Shown: positions 25,847 through 35,381 of the stretch, piece by piece
Position numbering within the stretch: the stretch's first letter is position 1
How the letters are laid out: each line of letters starts with the position of its first letter
Source of the DNA: Pelomonas parva
Lineage (GTDB): Bacteria; Pseudomonadota; Gammaproteobacteria; Burkholderiales; Burkholderiaceae_C
Assembly (NCBI RefSeq): GCF_043555835.1
Contig: NZ_JBIGHV010000004.1
Location: forward strand, 372,001-436,000
Length of the DNA stretch: 64,000 nt
Reading direction: 5' to 3'
Notes under the pieces: model-generated
Seen by the model: the letters and a program-made list of their open reading frames with translations, nothing else
What the model was told of the DNA's origin: nothing
Databases searched by the model: none
Made by a program: the position numbers and the translations under genes

Positions 25847-26662
25847 ATGCCCTTGTTGAAACGCATCGCCTCCCTGCTGTTGCTGGCCGTAGCCGTCGGT
25901 CTGGCCGGCTGCTCCAGCCTGACGCTGGCCTACCAGCAACTGCCGCTGCTGGCCGGGCTGTGGGCCGACGGCTATCTGGACCTGGACGGCCCCCAGCGCG
26001 ACCGGCTGAAGGAGCAGCTGCAGGCCTGGCAAGCCTGGCACCGGCGCGAGGAACTGCCGCAGCTGCAGGCGCTGCTGCGCCAGGCCCACGCGGCGCTGGA
26101 CGATGGCGTCACGCGGGACGAACTGCTGGCGCTGGAGCGCGGCGCCCGCGCCAGCGCCGAGCGCAGCCTGCAGCAGGCCGCGCCGCTGGCCGGGCCGCTG
26201 CTGGCCACGCTCAAGCCCGAGCAGTGGCAACACCTGCAGAAAGAGCTGGACGAGAAGACGGCCGACTGGCGCGAGAAGCAGGGCGGCAGCGGCGGGCCGG
26301 ACGAGCGCGCCAAGCGCTACCTCACCAGCCTGGAACGCTGGCTGGGCGACCTGGACCGCAACACGCTCAGGCAGGCGCGCGCCGACGCCGAGGGCTGGCC
26401 CTTCGACCTGCCCGCCCTGGCGCAGGGCCGCGCCACGCGGCAGGCGCGCACCGTGGAGGGCCTGCGTGCCTGGTCACGCCAGGAGCAGGCCGCCGGCACC
26501 GCACTGATGATGCAGAACCTGCTGCCGCTGCCGGCCGAGCAGCCCTTGCGCGAGCAGATCATCGCCAGCGTGCTGAAGCTGCTGAACGGGCTCAGCGCCG
26601 AGCAGCGCGAGGAAGTCCGCAAGCACTGGGCCGACCTGGCCGCACAGCTGCGCGCGATGTAG
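25847..26662 (+). CDS. DUF6279-type lipoprotein
   Basis: 271 residues. The signal peptide ends in a lipobox (VGLAGC at about residues 17-22), so the protein is predicted to be a lipoprotein. The body is mostly charged alpha helix (DLDGPQRDRLKEQLQAWQAW, KPEQWQHLQKELDEKTADW, LLNGLSAEQREEVRKHWADL), matching the DUF6279 group near Burkholderiales. Function is unknown. It ends two bases before the convergent hydrolase gene. Confidence 0.78.
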   Translation: MPLLKRIASLLLLAVAVGLAGCSSLTLAYQQLPLLAGLWADGYLDLDGPQRDRLKEQLQAWQAWHRREELPQLQALLRQAHAALDDGVTRDELLALERGARASAERSLQQAAPLAGPLLATLKPEQWQHLQKELDEKTADWREKQGGSGGPDERAKRYLTSLERWLGDLDRNTLRQARADAEGWPFDLPALAQGRATRQARTVEGLRAWSRQEQAAGTALMMQNLLPLPAEQPLREQIIASVLKLLNGLSAEQREEVRKHWADLAAQLRAM

Positions 26663-26664
26663 TG

Positions 26665-27528
26665 CTAGACCCCGAGCCCGAACAGTTCGGCCAGCGCCCG
26701 GCGGTATTGCGCCTGGCCGACCGCATTCGTGTTGTGGTGCGAGCCGCCCTCCACCAGCACGAAGCGCTTGGGTGCGCGGGCGCGGTCGTACAAGCCCTGG
26801 CCCAGGCGGTGGGGGATGAGGCTGTCCTTGCTGCCATGCACCACCAGCAGCGGCGAGCCGACCTCGGCGACCCGCGAGGCGGCGTCGAAGCGCTGCGTGA
26901 TCAGCGGCGACACCGGCAGCCAGCCCCAGCGGAAGCTGCTGACGACATCGGGGATGGATGTGAAGCTGCCCTCGACGATGAGGCCCGCCTCGTCGCGCAC
27001 CTCGCTGGCCAGTTGCACGGCGATGGCGCCGCCCAGCGAGTGGCCGAAGATGAAGCGACGCCGGTCGGGGTATTGCCGCGCCAGCCAGTCCCAGGCGGCC
27101 TGGGCGTCCTCGGCGGCCATGGCCTCGGAGGGCAGGCCCGCAGAGCTGCGGCCGAAGCCGCGGTAGTCCACGCCCAGCACGGCGAAGCCCAGCTCGTGCA
27201 TGCGGCGCATGCGCGGGGCGCTGCCGCGCACGTCGTAGCGCGCGCCGTGCAGGTAGAGCAGCACGGGCGCCTTGGGATCGGCCTGCGGCAGCCACAGGCC
27301 GTGCAGCCGCACCGCCGCGCCGCGCGATTCGTCGATGCGGCTGTCGAACGCGATCCACACGTCGTCCATGCCCTGTGCGGCCGCTAGGCCCCCCGACCAG
27401 GTGCGGTCGCTCGGCTGGAAGATCCAGCCGCGCTGGCGCTCGTCCAGCGTGGCGCAGCCCACTTGCAGGGCCAGGGCGGCAAGCAGGGCGATGCCGGCAA
27501 GGCGGCGCCAGGAGCGAAGAAACATCAT
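26665..27528 (-). CDS. Alpha/beta hydrolase lipoprotein
   Basis: 287 residues from the ATG at 27528. A lipobox signal peptide (LALQVGC) predicts membrane anchoring. The alpha/beta hydrolase fold shows the oxyanion loop LYLHGARYDVRG, nucleophile elbow FGHSLGGAIAV, acid loop LLVVHGSKDSLIP and a catalytic His in VEGGSHHNTN, so the Ser-Asp-His triad is complete. The group resembles serine aminopeptidase S33/BEM46-like hydrolases. An ATG eight codons earlier (27552) is possible but lengthens the n-region. It lies 49 bp downstream of the cytochrome gene. The substrate is unknown. Confidence 0.85.
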   Translation of the reverse strand: MMFLRSWRRLAGIALLAALALQVGCATLDERQRGWIFQPSDRTWSGGLAAAQGMDDVWIAFDSRIDESRGAAVRLHGLWLPQADPKAPVLLYLHGARYDVRGSAPRMRRMHELGFAVLGVDYRGFGRSSAGLPSEAMAAEDAQAAWDWLARQYPDRRRFIFGHSLGGAIAVQLASEVRDEAGLIVEGSFTSIPDVVSSFRWGWLPVSPLITQRFDAASRVAEVGSPLLVVHGSKDSLIPHRLGQGLYDRARAPKRFVLVEGGSHHNTNAVGQAQYRRALAELFGLGV

Positions 27529-27577
27529 GCGCACATGCTGCCAGCTTGCCAAAAACCTGGCGCAGGCTGGGCCTTGC

Positions 27578-28477
27578 TCAGCGGTCGCCCAGCTCGCGCG
27601 CAGGCAGCGTCTGCAGGAAGGCGTGCAGGCCGCGCAGGTCCACGTCGTTCATCTGCGACAGCGAGCCGAAGGGCATCACCGCAATGGCCGCGCCGTCCGG
27701 ACGCTTGCCGCTCTTCATCATCGCGATGAAGGCGTCGACGCTGGCATAGCGCGGCATCGCGCTGCCACGGCCCGGCGTGAGGTTGGCGGCGGCCGGCCAG
27801 TCCGGCGGGCCGCCAGGGACCTTGCCGCCGGCATAGGTCGCGCCGTGGCAGCCCACGCACATCTGCGCCACGTAGCGGCCGTGCTCGACGGTGGCCGCCT
27901 CGGGTACCGGCGTGGCCGGGGCCAGCGTGTGGTCGATCTTGGCGGCGGCATCCTGGATCAGGCCAAGACCGTAGAGCACGCGCACCGGCGGCGGCAGCTG
28001 GATCACGGCGGCCTCACCGTCGAGCGCCGGCAGCTGCTTCAGGTAGGCCACCAGGGCGCCGGTGTCGGCGTCCGTCAGGCGGGCATAGTCCTCGCTCGGC
28101 ATGATGAGCAGTGGCCGTCCGCCGGGGGCCACGCCGTGGCGCAGCGCCCGCACCCAGTCTTCCACACGGTACGCCGCCGTCGCGCTCTGCGCCGAGGGCG
28201 TGATATTGGGCGCGATGACGAGCATGCCGCCACCCTCGATGACCTTGCGGCCGGCGCCGCCCGCGCCGTGGCAGTCGGCGCAGCCACGCGAGTTGAAGAG
28301 GTAGCGGCCGCGCTCGATGGCGGCGGCCTCGGTCGGCAGCGTCAGCGCCACGACCTGCACGTCGACCTGGCGCGTCATCTTGCGACCCGCCTGCCACCAG
28401 CCCGTGGCTGCCACGGCGGCCGCCCCCAGCAGCAGCACGGCCAGCGCCAGGAGCGCGCGCTTCAGTATCTTGTTCAT
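27578..28477 (-). CDS. Membrane-anchored dihaem cytochrome c
   Basis: 299 residues. An N-terminal signal or anchor helix (ALLALAVLLLGAAAVAATGW) is followed by two class I cytochrome c domains, each with a CXXCH: SRGCADCHGAG near residue 66 and AQMCVGCHGAT near 208. Likely axial methionines are PLLIMPSEDY and AVMPFGSLS. Such proteins pass electrons in the periplasm, often from membrane dehydrogenases. No dehydrogenase subunit is adjacent, and the nearest genes are the ABC exporter upstream and a hydrolase downstream, so its partner is not evident. Confidence 0.9.
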   Translation of the reverse strand: MNKILKRALLALAVLLLGAAAVAATGWWQAGRKMTRQVDVQVVALTLPTEAAAIERGRYLFNSRGCADCHGAGGAGRKVIEGGGMLVIAPNITPSAQSATAAYRVEDWVRALRHGVAPGGRPLLIMPSEDYARLTDADTGALVAYLKQLPALDGEAAVIQLPPPVRVLYGLGLIQDAAAKIDHTLAPATPVPEAATVEHGRYVAQMCVGCHGATYAGGKVPGGPPDWPAAANLTPGRGSAMPRYASVDAFIAMMKSGKRPDGAAIAVMPFGSLSQMNDVDLRGLHAFLQTLPARELGDR

Positions 28478-28522
28478 GCCCTCTCCTCGTGATGCCGTCC
28501 ACAGGCGGCGCGAAACATGCCG

Positions 28523-29818
28523 TCAACTACGCAACGCCGCCACAGGCGCCAGCCGCGCCGCGCGCCGCGCCGGCACCCACACAGCCACCTGGCCCAGCAG
28601 CCACAGCGACACCGCACCGGCGGGCAGGTAGGCCCAGGGCAGGCGGGGCACCTCGTAGCTCTGCATCAAGACCTGGCCCAGGGCCACGGCGCCGGCCATG
28701 CCGATGACGATGCCGGTGGTCGTCAGCAGCAGGTTCTCGACCTGGAAGTAGCGGCGGATCTGGCCCTCGGTGGCGCCCAAAGCGCGGCGCGTGCCGATCA
28801 TGCGCGTGCGCTGCTGCACCCAGAAGCTGGCCAGGCCGACGATGCCCATGGCCGTGACCAGCAGCAGCGCCAGGCAGACGCCGCCCATCAGCCAGGCCAT
28901 GGCGCGATCCTGGGCGTAGAACTGCGCGCGCATCTCGGTCAGCGGCCGGGCTTGGGTGACGACGCGGCTGGTATCTGCCGACTCCAGCGCCGCGGTGACG
29001 GCCTTGATCTGCGCGTCCAGCTGGCCCGCCTCGGCGCGGATGACGTAGGAGCCACCGCCGCGCAGCGGCAGGATCATCGCGGCGCCGCCGCCGTCGCCGC
29101 GCGCGCGGTGCAGTTGCGTAGGCGTCAGCGTGTCGACGACGCCGATGATGGTGGACGGCGACCTGCCGAAGATGTAGACCGTCTTGCCCACCGCGGACTG
29201 GCCCGGGAACAGGCGCTCGGCCATGAGCTTGTTGATGATGACCTGGCCGATCTTCGGCTCGGGCGTGCTGAACGCCTTGAAGCTGTCCAGCACCTCCTCG
29301 GCCGTGAAGTTGCGCCCCTCCAGCAGCCGCAGCCCGAACGTGGCTAGCATGTGCTCGTCGGACGCGTACTGCGACGCGGACACGCGCTGGCCCTTGCTGT
29401 CCGGCTCCAGCGTCACGCCGCTGTTGTTGCTGTTGTTGCCATAGGCGATCTGGTTGGCCACGGTCACCGACTTCAGGCCGGGCAGCGCGCGCAGCCGCGC
29501 CAGGTTCTCGCCGACGACCGCTGCGACACGTTCCGGCGGCTGCGGCCTGCTGTCGCGCAGCTGCAGCACGGCGATCTCCGCCTCGGCCAGGCCGCTGTCG
29601 GTCTGCAGCGCGTCGACACGCGTCTGGATCAGGTGCAGCGCGTTGGTGACGATGGCGCAGGTCAACGCCACCTCCAGCACGATGAGGCCGGCGGCGATCT
29701 TGTGGCGGCGCAGCGTCGACAGGATGGGCCGCAGGTCCAGCAGCAGTGCATGCAGCGCGGCCGCGAAGGCGCTGCGCTGCGGCGGGACGGAGGGCACGAG
29801 CGTCAAGGAAGAAGACAT
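28523..29818 (-). CDS. ABC transporter permease, FtsX/MacB type (second of two)
   Basis: 431 residues. Begins with a cytoplasmic stretch and one membrane helix (IAAGLIVLEVALTCAIVTNAL), then a large periplasmic MacB-PCD-like domain (about 65-290), then three more helices in an FtsX domain (WLMGGVCLALLLVTAMGIVG, TGIVIGMAGAVALGQVLM, YLPAGAVSLWLLGQVAVWV). The motif RTRMIGTRRALGATEGQI is the family's cytoplasmic coupling segment. It follows a paralogous permease after 61 bp that contain a hairpin. Together with the ATPase, TolC and adaptor it forms a mechanotransmission-type exporter; the substrate is not evident. Confidence 0.9.
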   Translation of the reverse strand: MSSSLTLVPSVPPQRSAFAAALHALLLDLRPILSTLRRHKIAAGLIVLEVALTCAIVTNALHLIQTRVDALQTDSGLAEAEIAVLQLRDSRPQPPERVAAVVGENLARLRALPGLKSVTVANQIAYGNNSNNSGVTLEPDSKGQRVSASQYASDEHMLATFGLRLLEGRNFTAEEVLDSFKAFSTPEPKIGQVIINKLMAERLFPGQSAVGKTVYIFGRSPSTIIGVVDTLTPTQLHRARGDGGGAAMILPLRGGGSYVIRAEAGQLDAQIKAVTAALESADTSRVVTQARPLTEMRAQFYAQDRAMAWLMGGVCLALLLVTAMGIVGLASFWVQQRTRMIGTRRALGATEGQIRRYFQVENLLLTTTGIVIGMAGAVALGQVLMQSYEVPRLPWAYLPAGAVSLWLLGQVAVWVPARRAARLAPVAALRS

Positions 29819-29836
29819 CAGATTCCTAATCAGTTG

Positions 29837-29874
29837 GTGCCAGAGCTACTCGCTTCGCTCGGGCGGTCTGGCAC
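29837..29874. repeat. Hairpin between the two permease genes
   Basis: An 8-bp perfect inverted repeat, GTGCCAGA at 29837-29844 and TCTGGCAC at 29867-29874, encloses GC-rich sequence that includes CTCGCTTCGCTCG. It fills most of the 61-bp gap between cotranscribed permease genes. It could be an RNA-stability or attenuation element; there is no T run. Confidence 0.4.
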
Positions 29875-29879
29875 ACAAG

Positions 29880-31187
29880 TCAAGAAACTTTCAATTGAAC
29901 AGCGGGGGTAACGAGCGCGGCGCGCCACGCCGGCAGCAGGCCGGCGCACAGGCTGGCGACCAACGCCAGGCCCAGCGTCAGCGCCAGCATGGACGCGTCC
30001 AGCTCGGCCAGGCGGGCGTAGTCGTTGGGGCTCTGGCGCACCAGCCACAGGCCGGCATTGGCGAACAGCAGGCCCAGCACGGCGCCCACCAGGCCCAGCA
30101 GCCCGGCCTCGACGACGAACTGCGCAAAGATGTCGCCGCGCGTGGCGCCCAGGGCGCGGCGCACGCCGATCTCGCCGGCCCGCCTCAGCGTCTTGGCCAG
30201 CAGCAGGCCCACCATGTTGACGATGCAGACGAGCAGGAAGCCGAAGGCCAGCCAGGTCTGCAGCCGCACGTCGGCGGGCAGCACCTTCTGCGCGCCCAGC
30301 CACTCCATGACGTTGCGCAGCCGCACATTGGTCGGGCGCTCGAAGCGCCCGGCCGCGCGCTGCGCCTCGGAGTAGGCGACGAGGTAGTCGCGGTAGGCGC
30401 CGGCATCCTCCGGCTTCTCGAACTCGACCCAGTACTGCACCCAGGCGCAGGCCGAGTTGAGGTCCAGCGGGCTGCCGCCGCCGGCGCCGCGCCCCCAGCA
30501 GTCCATGTTGCCCCAGTGGCCCATCTTCAAGGCCATCGCGGTCGAGAACGGCAGAAAGAAGTCCTCGGTGTCGGTGTAGCTTCCCAGCGTCAGGTCCCAG
30601 TAGTGGGGCTTCACGTTCCAGGGCTTGAGCACGCCGATGACGCGCAGCGGCTGGCCGCGCACGACGACCTCGCGGCCGACGCTGTTGGCACCGCCGAACA
30701 GCTTCTCGTTGAGGCTGGCCGAGATGACGGCCACGCGCGCCTCGCTGACGTCGTCGGCGGCGTTCCAGCTGCCGCCGAACTGCCAGGGCGCGTCGAACAT
30801 CGCGAAGAAGTCGGCCGACGTGTAGCGCACGCTGGTGAAGATGGGCTTGACCTGCGCGTCGGGCAGCGACACCGCCGTGTTGAAGCCGCTCGACATGGAC
30901 TGGCGCAGCGCCTTGCGATCGCGCAGCAGCGCCGTCGCGTCGAAGCGGGTCAGGTCGAAGGTGGGTTCGTCGCCCGCCTTCCAGCCGACCATGTCGGACG
31001 CATCCAGCTGCACGTTGAACAGCCGCGCACTCTTGGCGGGAATGGGGTCGCCGGACAGCACGTGATAGACGGTCAGCGTCGTCATGCAGGCACCGATGCC
31101 GAGAGCAAGTGCCAGCACCATCAGCGCGCTCAGGCCCTTGGAGGCGCGGGCGCTGCGGGCGGCGAGTTCGAGGTAGTGAAGAAACAT
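29880..31187 (-). CDS. ABC transporter permease, FtsX/MacB type (first of two)
   Basis: 435 residues. TM1 (GLSALMVLALALGIGACMTT) is followed by a periplasmic domain (about 45-300) and three C-terminal helices (FGFLLVCIVNMVGLLLAK, VVEAGLLGLVGAVLGLLFAN, ALTLGLALVASLCAGLLPAW). The segment RAGEIGVRRALGATRGDIFA is the coupling helix seen in MacB/LolCE relatives. The start overlaps the TolC stop by one base. It is a diverged paralogue of the next permease, so the exporter probably works as a heterodimer of permeases. Confidence 0.9.
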   Translation of the reverse strand: MFLHYLELAARSARASKGLSALMVLALALGIGACMTTLTVYHVLSGDPIPAKSARLFNVQLDASDMVGWKAGDEPTFDLTRFDATALLRDRKALRQSMSSGFNTAVSLPDAQVKPIFTSVRYTSADFFAMFDAPWQFGGSWNAADDVSEARVAVISASLNEKLFGGANSVGREVVVRGQPLRVIGVLKPWNVKPHYWDLTLGSYTDTEDFFLPFSTAMALKMGHWGNMDCWGRGAGGGSPLDLNSACAWVQYWVEFEKPEDAGAYRDYLVAYSEAQRAAGRFERPTNVRLRNVMEWLGAQKVLPADVRLQTWLAFGFLLVCIVNMVGLLLAKTLRRAGEIGVRRALGATRGDIFAQFVVEAGLLGLVGAVLGLLFANAGLWLVRQSPNDYARLAELDASMLALTLGLALVASLCAGLLPAWRAALVTPAVQLKVS

Positions 31188-32457
31188 CAGCGTGTCTCCA
31201 AGAGAGCGTTGACAGCAGCGAGTTCGGCGTCGCCGAGCGAACCGGCGGCGCGGTGCAGGGCCAGCAGCGCCAGCACATGGCGGTGGCGGGCCTGGGTCTG
31301 GGCGTTCTGCGCGCCGGCCAGCGTCTGGATGGCGAGCAGCAGGTCGGTGGTGCTGCGCGTGCCGAGCGACTGGCCGGTGCGGGTGGACTCCAGCGCGCGC
31401 TCGGCGGCCGTGACGGCGGCCTGCGTGGCCTGCAGCTGCACCGCGCCCTGCCCCACGGCCAGGTGTTCGGCGCGCACCTCGCGCATCACGGCACGGCGGC
31501 CGGCTTCCAGCTGCTCGCGCGCGGCGTCGCGCTGGAAGCCGGCGCGGTCGGTGGCCGCTGCGGTGGCGCCGCCGGCGAACAGCGGCACGGTCAGCCGCAG
31601 CGCGACCTGCGTGGGCGTGCGGCCGGCGTCCAGCGGCGGCACGCCGTCACCGCGCAGGCGTTGCGTGTCCACGCCGAGGCTGAGCGTCGGCAGATGGCCG
31701 GCGCGGGCGGACGAGATGCGCTGCTCGCTTGCCTGTACGTCGAGCTGCAGCGCGCGCAGCGCGGGGTTGGCGGTCTCGGCGCGGCGCGTCCAGGCTTCGG
31801 CGTCGTCGGGCAGGGGCTGGGCGGCGAGTGCCTGGCGCAGCGGCTGCAGCGTGGCCGGTGCGCTGCCGGTCAGCTCGGCCAGCGCCTCGCGGGCATCGGC
31901 CACGGCGGCTTCAGCGGCGAGCGTGCCGGTGCGGGCCAGCTCGCGGTAGGCGCGCGATTGGTCGGCCTCGACCTGGGCCGAGAGGCCGGCCTTGAAGCGG
32001 GTGTCGGCCTCGCTGACCTGGCGGGCGAAGGCGTCCTCGTTGGCGCGCGCGGTGGCGAGCTGGGCCTGGGCCGACAGCAGGCCGAAGTAGGCCTCGGCCA
32101 CGCGTTGGCGTGCGGCCTGCTCGGCGGCGGCCAGGCGCGCCGCCTGGGCCGAGGCCTGGCTGCGGCTGGCGTCCCATTCGCGCAGCGCGGCCAGGTCGAC
32201 GAGGGTCTGGCTGAGGCTGCTGGTGGTGGTGTTCCAGCGGTTGCCGCCAGTCTGGCGCTGCTCGCTGCGTTGCAGCTGCCACTGCGGCAGCAGCGCCGCG
32301 CGGGCCTCGCGGGCGGAGGCCTCCTGAGCGCCGGACAGCGCGGCGGCCTGGCGCAGCAGCGGGTCGGCCGCGCGGGCCTGGGCCCAGACCTGCAACAGGT
32401 CGTCGGCGCGGGCGGCTGTCGCCGCGGACAGCACCAGAGCGAGGAACAGAGGACGCA

Positions 32458-32458
<1 letters not shown>
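31187..32458 (-). CDS. TolC family outer-membrane efflux protein
   Basis: 423 residues from the ATG at 32458, which overlaps the ATPase stop (TGATG); a GTG one codon earlier is also possible. The signal peptide (LFLALVLSAATAARA) and two repeated outer-membrane-factor halves rich in long helices (EASAREARAALLPQWQLQRS, RAGHLPTLSLGVDTQRL) are typical of TolC channels. It supplies the outer-membrane exit for the ABC exporter encoded around it. The gene lies between ATPase and permeases, which supports a dedicated rather than shared channel. Confidence 0.9.
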
Positions 32459-33141
<683 letters not shown>

Positions 33142-33233
33142 GGGGGTGTCCTGTTCACTCGAAAGTTGAGTTAGCTCGTTCGGTTTTGCCGACAGCTTGG
33201 TTGTCTGAGTTGCCCTTGCCTGGCGGCGAGTAC

Positions 33234-33865
33234 CGTGCCGGGAGTCCCGCCCGGCGGCGGGGTAACTTTCTTCTGCGGGGCCAGAAGAAAGTCACCAAAG
33301 AAGCGGCCCTGAACCGCACACGACCGCGACGCCGCGATGAGCGGCGCGCGAAAACATCCACTGGCGTTTCGGGCAGACGCGACCCGCTTCGCTCTCGCTG
33401 CTGTCCCTGTGAAGAGCACCATCCATCGCCCCCTCACGCCCGTTAACGCCGGCTGCACGCCGGGCTCACCAGGGAATGCCAATGCAGCGTCGCTGGGGCG
33501 ACGCGTAGGTTGGGGTGCTAACCCCAACGCTGGTCGGTTCGGGAAGTGTTGGGGTTCGCTGTGCTCACCCCAACCTACGAGGAGCACAGAACCGCCGCGG
33601 CGCCCGAGCGCCGCTGTCTTCGGTACTTCTCGTGAGCACGGCGTGCAGCCGCGCGTTAAGCGGGCTGAAGGTGCGATGAGTGATGCGGGTGACAAGGACA
33701 GCAGCGAGAGCGAAGCGGGTCGCGTCTGCCCACACGACGATTGGTTGTTGCCATGAGCGGTGCGGGCCTGTGGTGCAGGTGTGCGGTTCAGGGCCTCTTC
33801 TTTGGTGACTTTCTTCTGGCCCCGCAGAAGAAAGTTACCCGGCCGCCGGGACGGACTCCCGGCAA
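33234..33865. repeat. Giant nested imperfect palindrome (intergenic repeat element) inside the exporter gene set
   Basis: The 783-bp gap 33142-33924 holds no convincing gene; it is almost filled by a foldback element. Outer arms of about 85 bp (33234-33320 and 33780-33865) are nearly perfect around the box GTAACTTTCTTCTG and its complement. A 36-bp perfect pair follows (33371-33406 with 33696-33731), then a partly matching zone. A central palindrome closes it: GTAGGTTGGGGTG at 33505-33517 with its complement at 33566-33578, and AACCCCAAC/GTTGGGGTT at 33520-33528 and 33548-33556. Long open frames on both strands follow from the symmetry. Similar elements are known as dispersed intergenic repeats in Burkholderiales; that identification is from memory, not a search. 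Confidence 0.8.
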
Positions 33866-33924
33866 TGCAGCGATCAGCAGCACTCTCCGCAAAAGCAACC
33901 CGATCAAACATCACGCCCAAACCC

Positions 33925-35202
33925 TCAATCCGCAATCAAGACGCGCTCCGCGCCCTTGAAGTTCTCCGCCCCGGAGATGACCACCCGGTCCCCCACCGCC
34001 AAACCAGAGATCACCTCCACCCGGTCCAGCGACCGAACGCCCAGCTTCACCGCGACCTTCTCCGCATGCCCGCCCCGCACCACATAGGCATGGCTGCCGC
34101 CGCCCTCATCCACGAAGCTGCCCCGCGCCACACCCAGCACCTTGTCCCGCCTATCCAGCAACACCCGCACCGACAACCGCTGGTTCTGCCGCAACTGCTC
34201 CGGCTGCTTGCCATCAAACCGCAACCGCGCCGCCACCTCGCCATTCACGACCTCCGGCGACACCGAACTGACCAGCCCGCGCCACTGCTGCCCATTGCCC
34301 GAGATCTCCCCCGGCATCCCCGGCTGCAGCTCGCGCGCAAAGCTCTCGGCCACCTGCATCTGCACCTCCAGCGCCGACAGGTCGATGACGGACAGCAGCT
34401 TGGCGTCACGGGCGACGTTGGTGCGGTCGGCGATGAAGAGCTGGCCCACCTGACCGTCCACCGGGGAACGCACGGCCAGCTCCGTCACCTGGCGCTCCAG
34501 GTCGGCAGCCAGCAGCTGCTGGCGGGCCAGCGCGCTCTGCTTGGCCTGCACGTCCAACCTGAGGCTGTCGGTCTTCAACCCGCGCAGGCCCGCGGCCTGG
34601 TCCAGCGCCAGCTTCGCCTTGGCCAAAGCGTCCTGCGCACGCTCCACCTGCATGCGCGCCGTGGCGCCGGCCTCGAAGGCCTGCGTCTGGCGGGCCAGGT
34701 CGTTCTGCGCCGTCTGCTGGTCGATGCGGGCGTTCTCGAACGCACTCTGCAACGCGGCGGACTGCTGGCGCGCCTCGACCTCGGCGCGCGCCAGGTCGGC
34801 CCGCAACGCGTCGACCTGGCTGCGCTCCTGCGCGAGGCGGTTGGTCAGCTCGGGCGAGTCCACACGGGCCAGCACCTGGCCCTGCTTGACCGGGTCGCCC
34901 GCGCGCACGACCAGCGTCACGGTGCCGGCACCGGGCGCGAACAGCGTGGGGCTCTGCGCGGCGACGACACGGCCCTCGCCGGCCACGTCGCGCGTCAGCG
35001 GGCCGATGTCGACGGCGGCGATGTTCAAGCGCGCGGCGCTGACGGCCGCATCGGCGGACAGCATCTGCTTGACGCGCCCGCCGCCCAGCAGCGCGATGGC
35101 GGCAGCAATGGCCACGCCGGCGATGACCAGCACGGGCCAGCGCCGAGACCGGGTGGCGAGCGGACGGTCCTGTTCGGAGGTGTCGCGGAAACGGGTGTTC
35201 AT
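33925..35202 (-). CDS. Periplasmic adaptor (HlyD/RND-type membrane fusion protein) of the ABC exporter
   Basis: 425 residues from the ATG at 35202. A membrane anchor (VLVIAGVAIAAAIALLGGG) is followed by a barrel-sandwich/lipoyl half-motif (APGAGTVTLVVRAGDPVKQG), a long helical hairpin (about 110-215, rich in Ala, Gln, Arg), the second lipoyl half (VRSPVDGQVGQLFI), a beta-barrel and a membrane-proximal domain. It bridges the inner-membrane permeases and the TolC channel. It is the promoter-proximal gene but is separated from the ATPase by the 33.2-33.9 kb palindrome. An earlier ATG at 35253 is less likely. Confidence 0.9.
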   Translation of the reverse strand: MNTRFRDTSEQDRPLATRSRRWPVLVIAGVAIAAAIALLGGGRVKQMLSADAAVSAARLNIAAVDIGPLTRDVAGEGRVVAAQSPTLFAPGAGTVTLVVRAGDPVKQGQVLARVDSPELTNRLAQERSQVDALRADLARAEVEARQQSAALQSAFENARIDQQTAQNDLARQTQAFEAGATARMQVERAQDALAKAKLALDQAAGLRGLKTDSLRLDVQAKQSALARQQLLAADLERQVTELAVRSPVDGQVGQLFIADRTNVARDAKLLSVIDLSALEVQMQVAESFARELQPGMPGEISGNGQQWRGLVSSVSPEVVNGEVAARLRFDGKQPEQLRQNQRLSVRVLLDRRDKVLGVARGSFVDEGGGSHAYVVRGGHAEKVAVKLGVRSLDRVEVISGLAVGDRVVISGAENFKGAERVLIAD

Positions 35203-35381
35203 GGCCAGGTAGTTCGCAAGCCATGTGCCAGCGGCCCGGTCGTTATGAATCAATCACTTGGCGCGGCGGACGGTGTCCGCGGACAGTGGGCGGACAGTCC
35301 GGGCGCGGCGGGCGCCTCTTGACTTCCGCTTCACATCGGCCGAGCACATTGGCGGCACCTCAACTACCCAGGGCTCCCACC

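Noticed and set aside
33171..33935. Long open frames on both strands within the exporter gap (up to 254 codons)
   Set aside because: They read through the two arms of the palindrome, produce near-identical peptides in opposite orientations (FLLRGQKKVTK-type), and have no ribosome-binding site or recognisable domain. They are products of the repeat symmetry.
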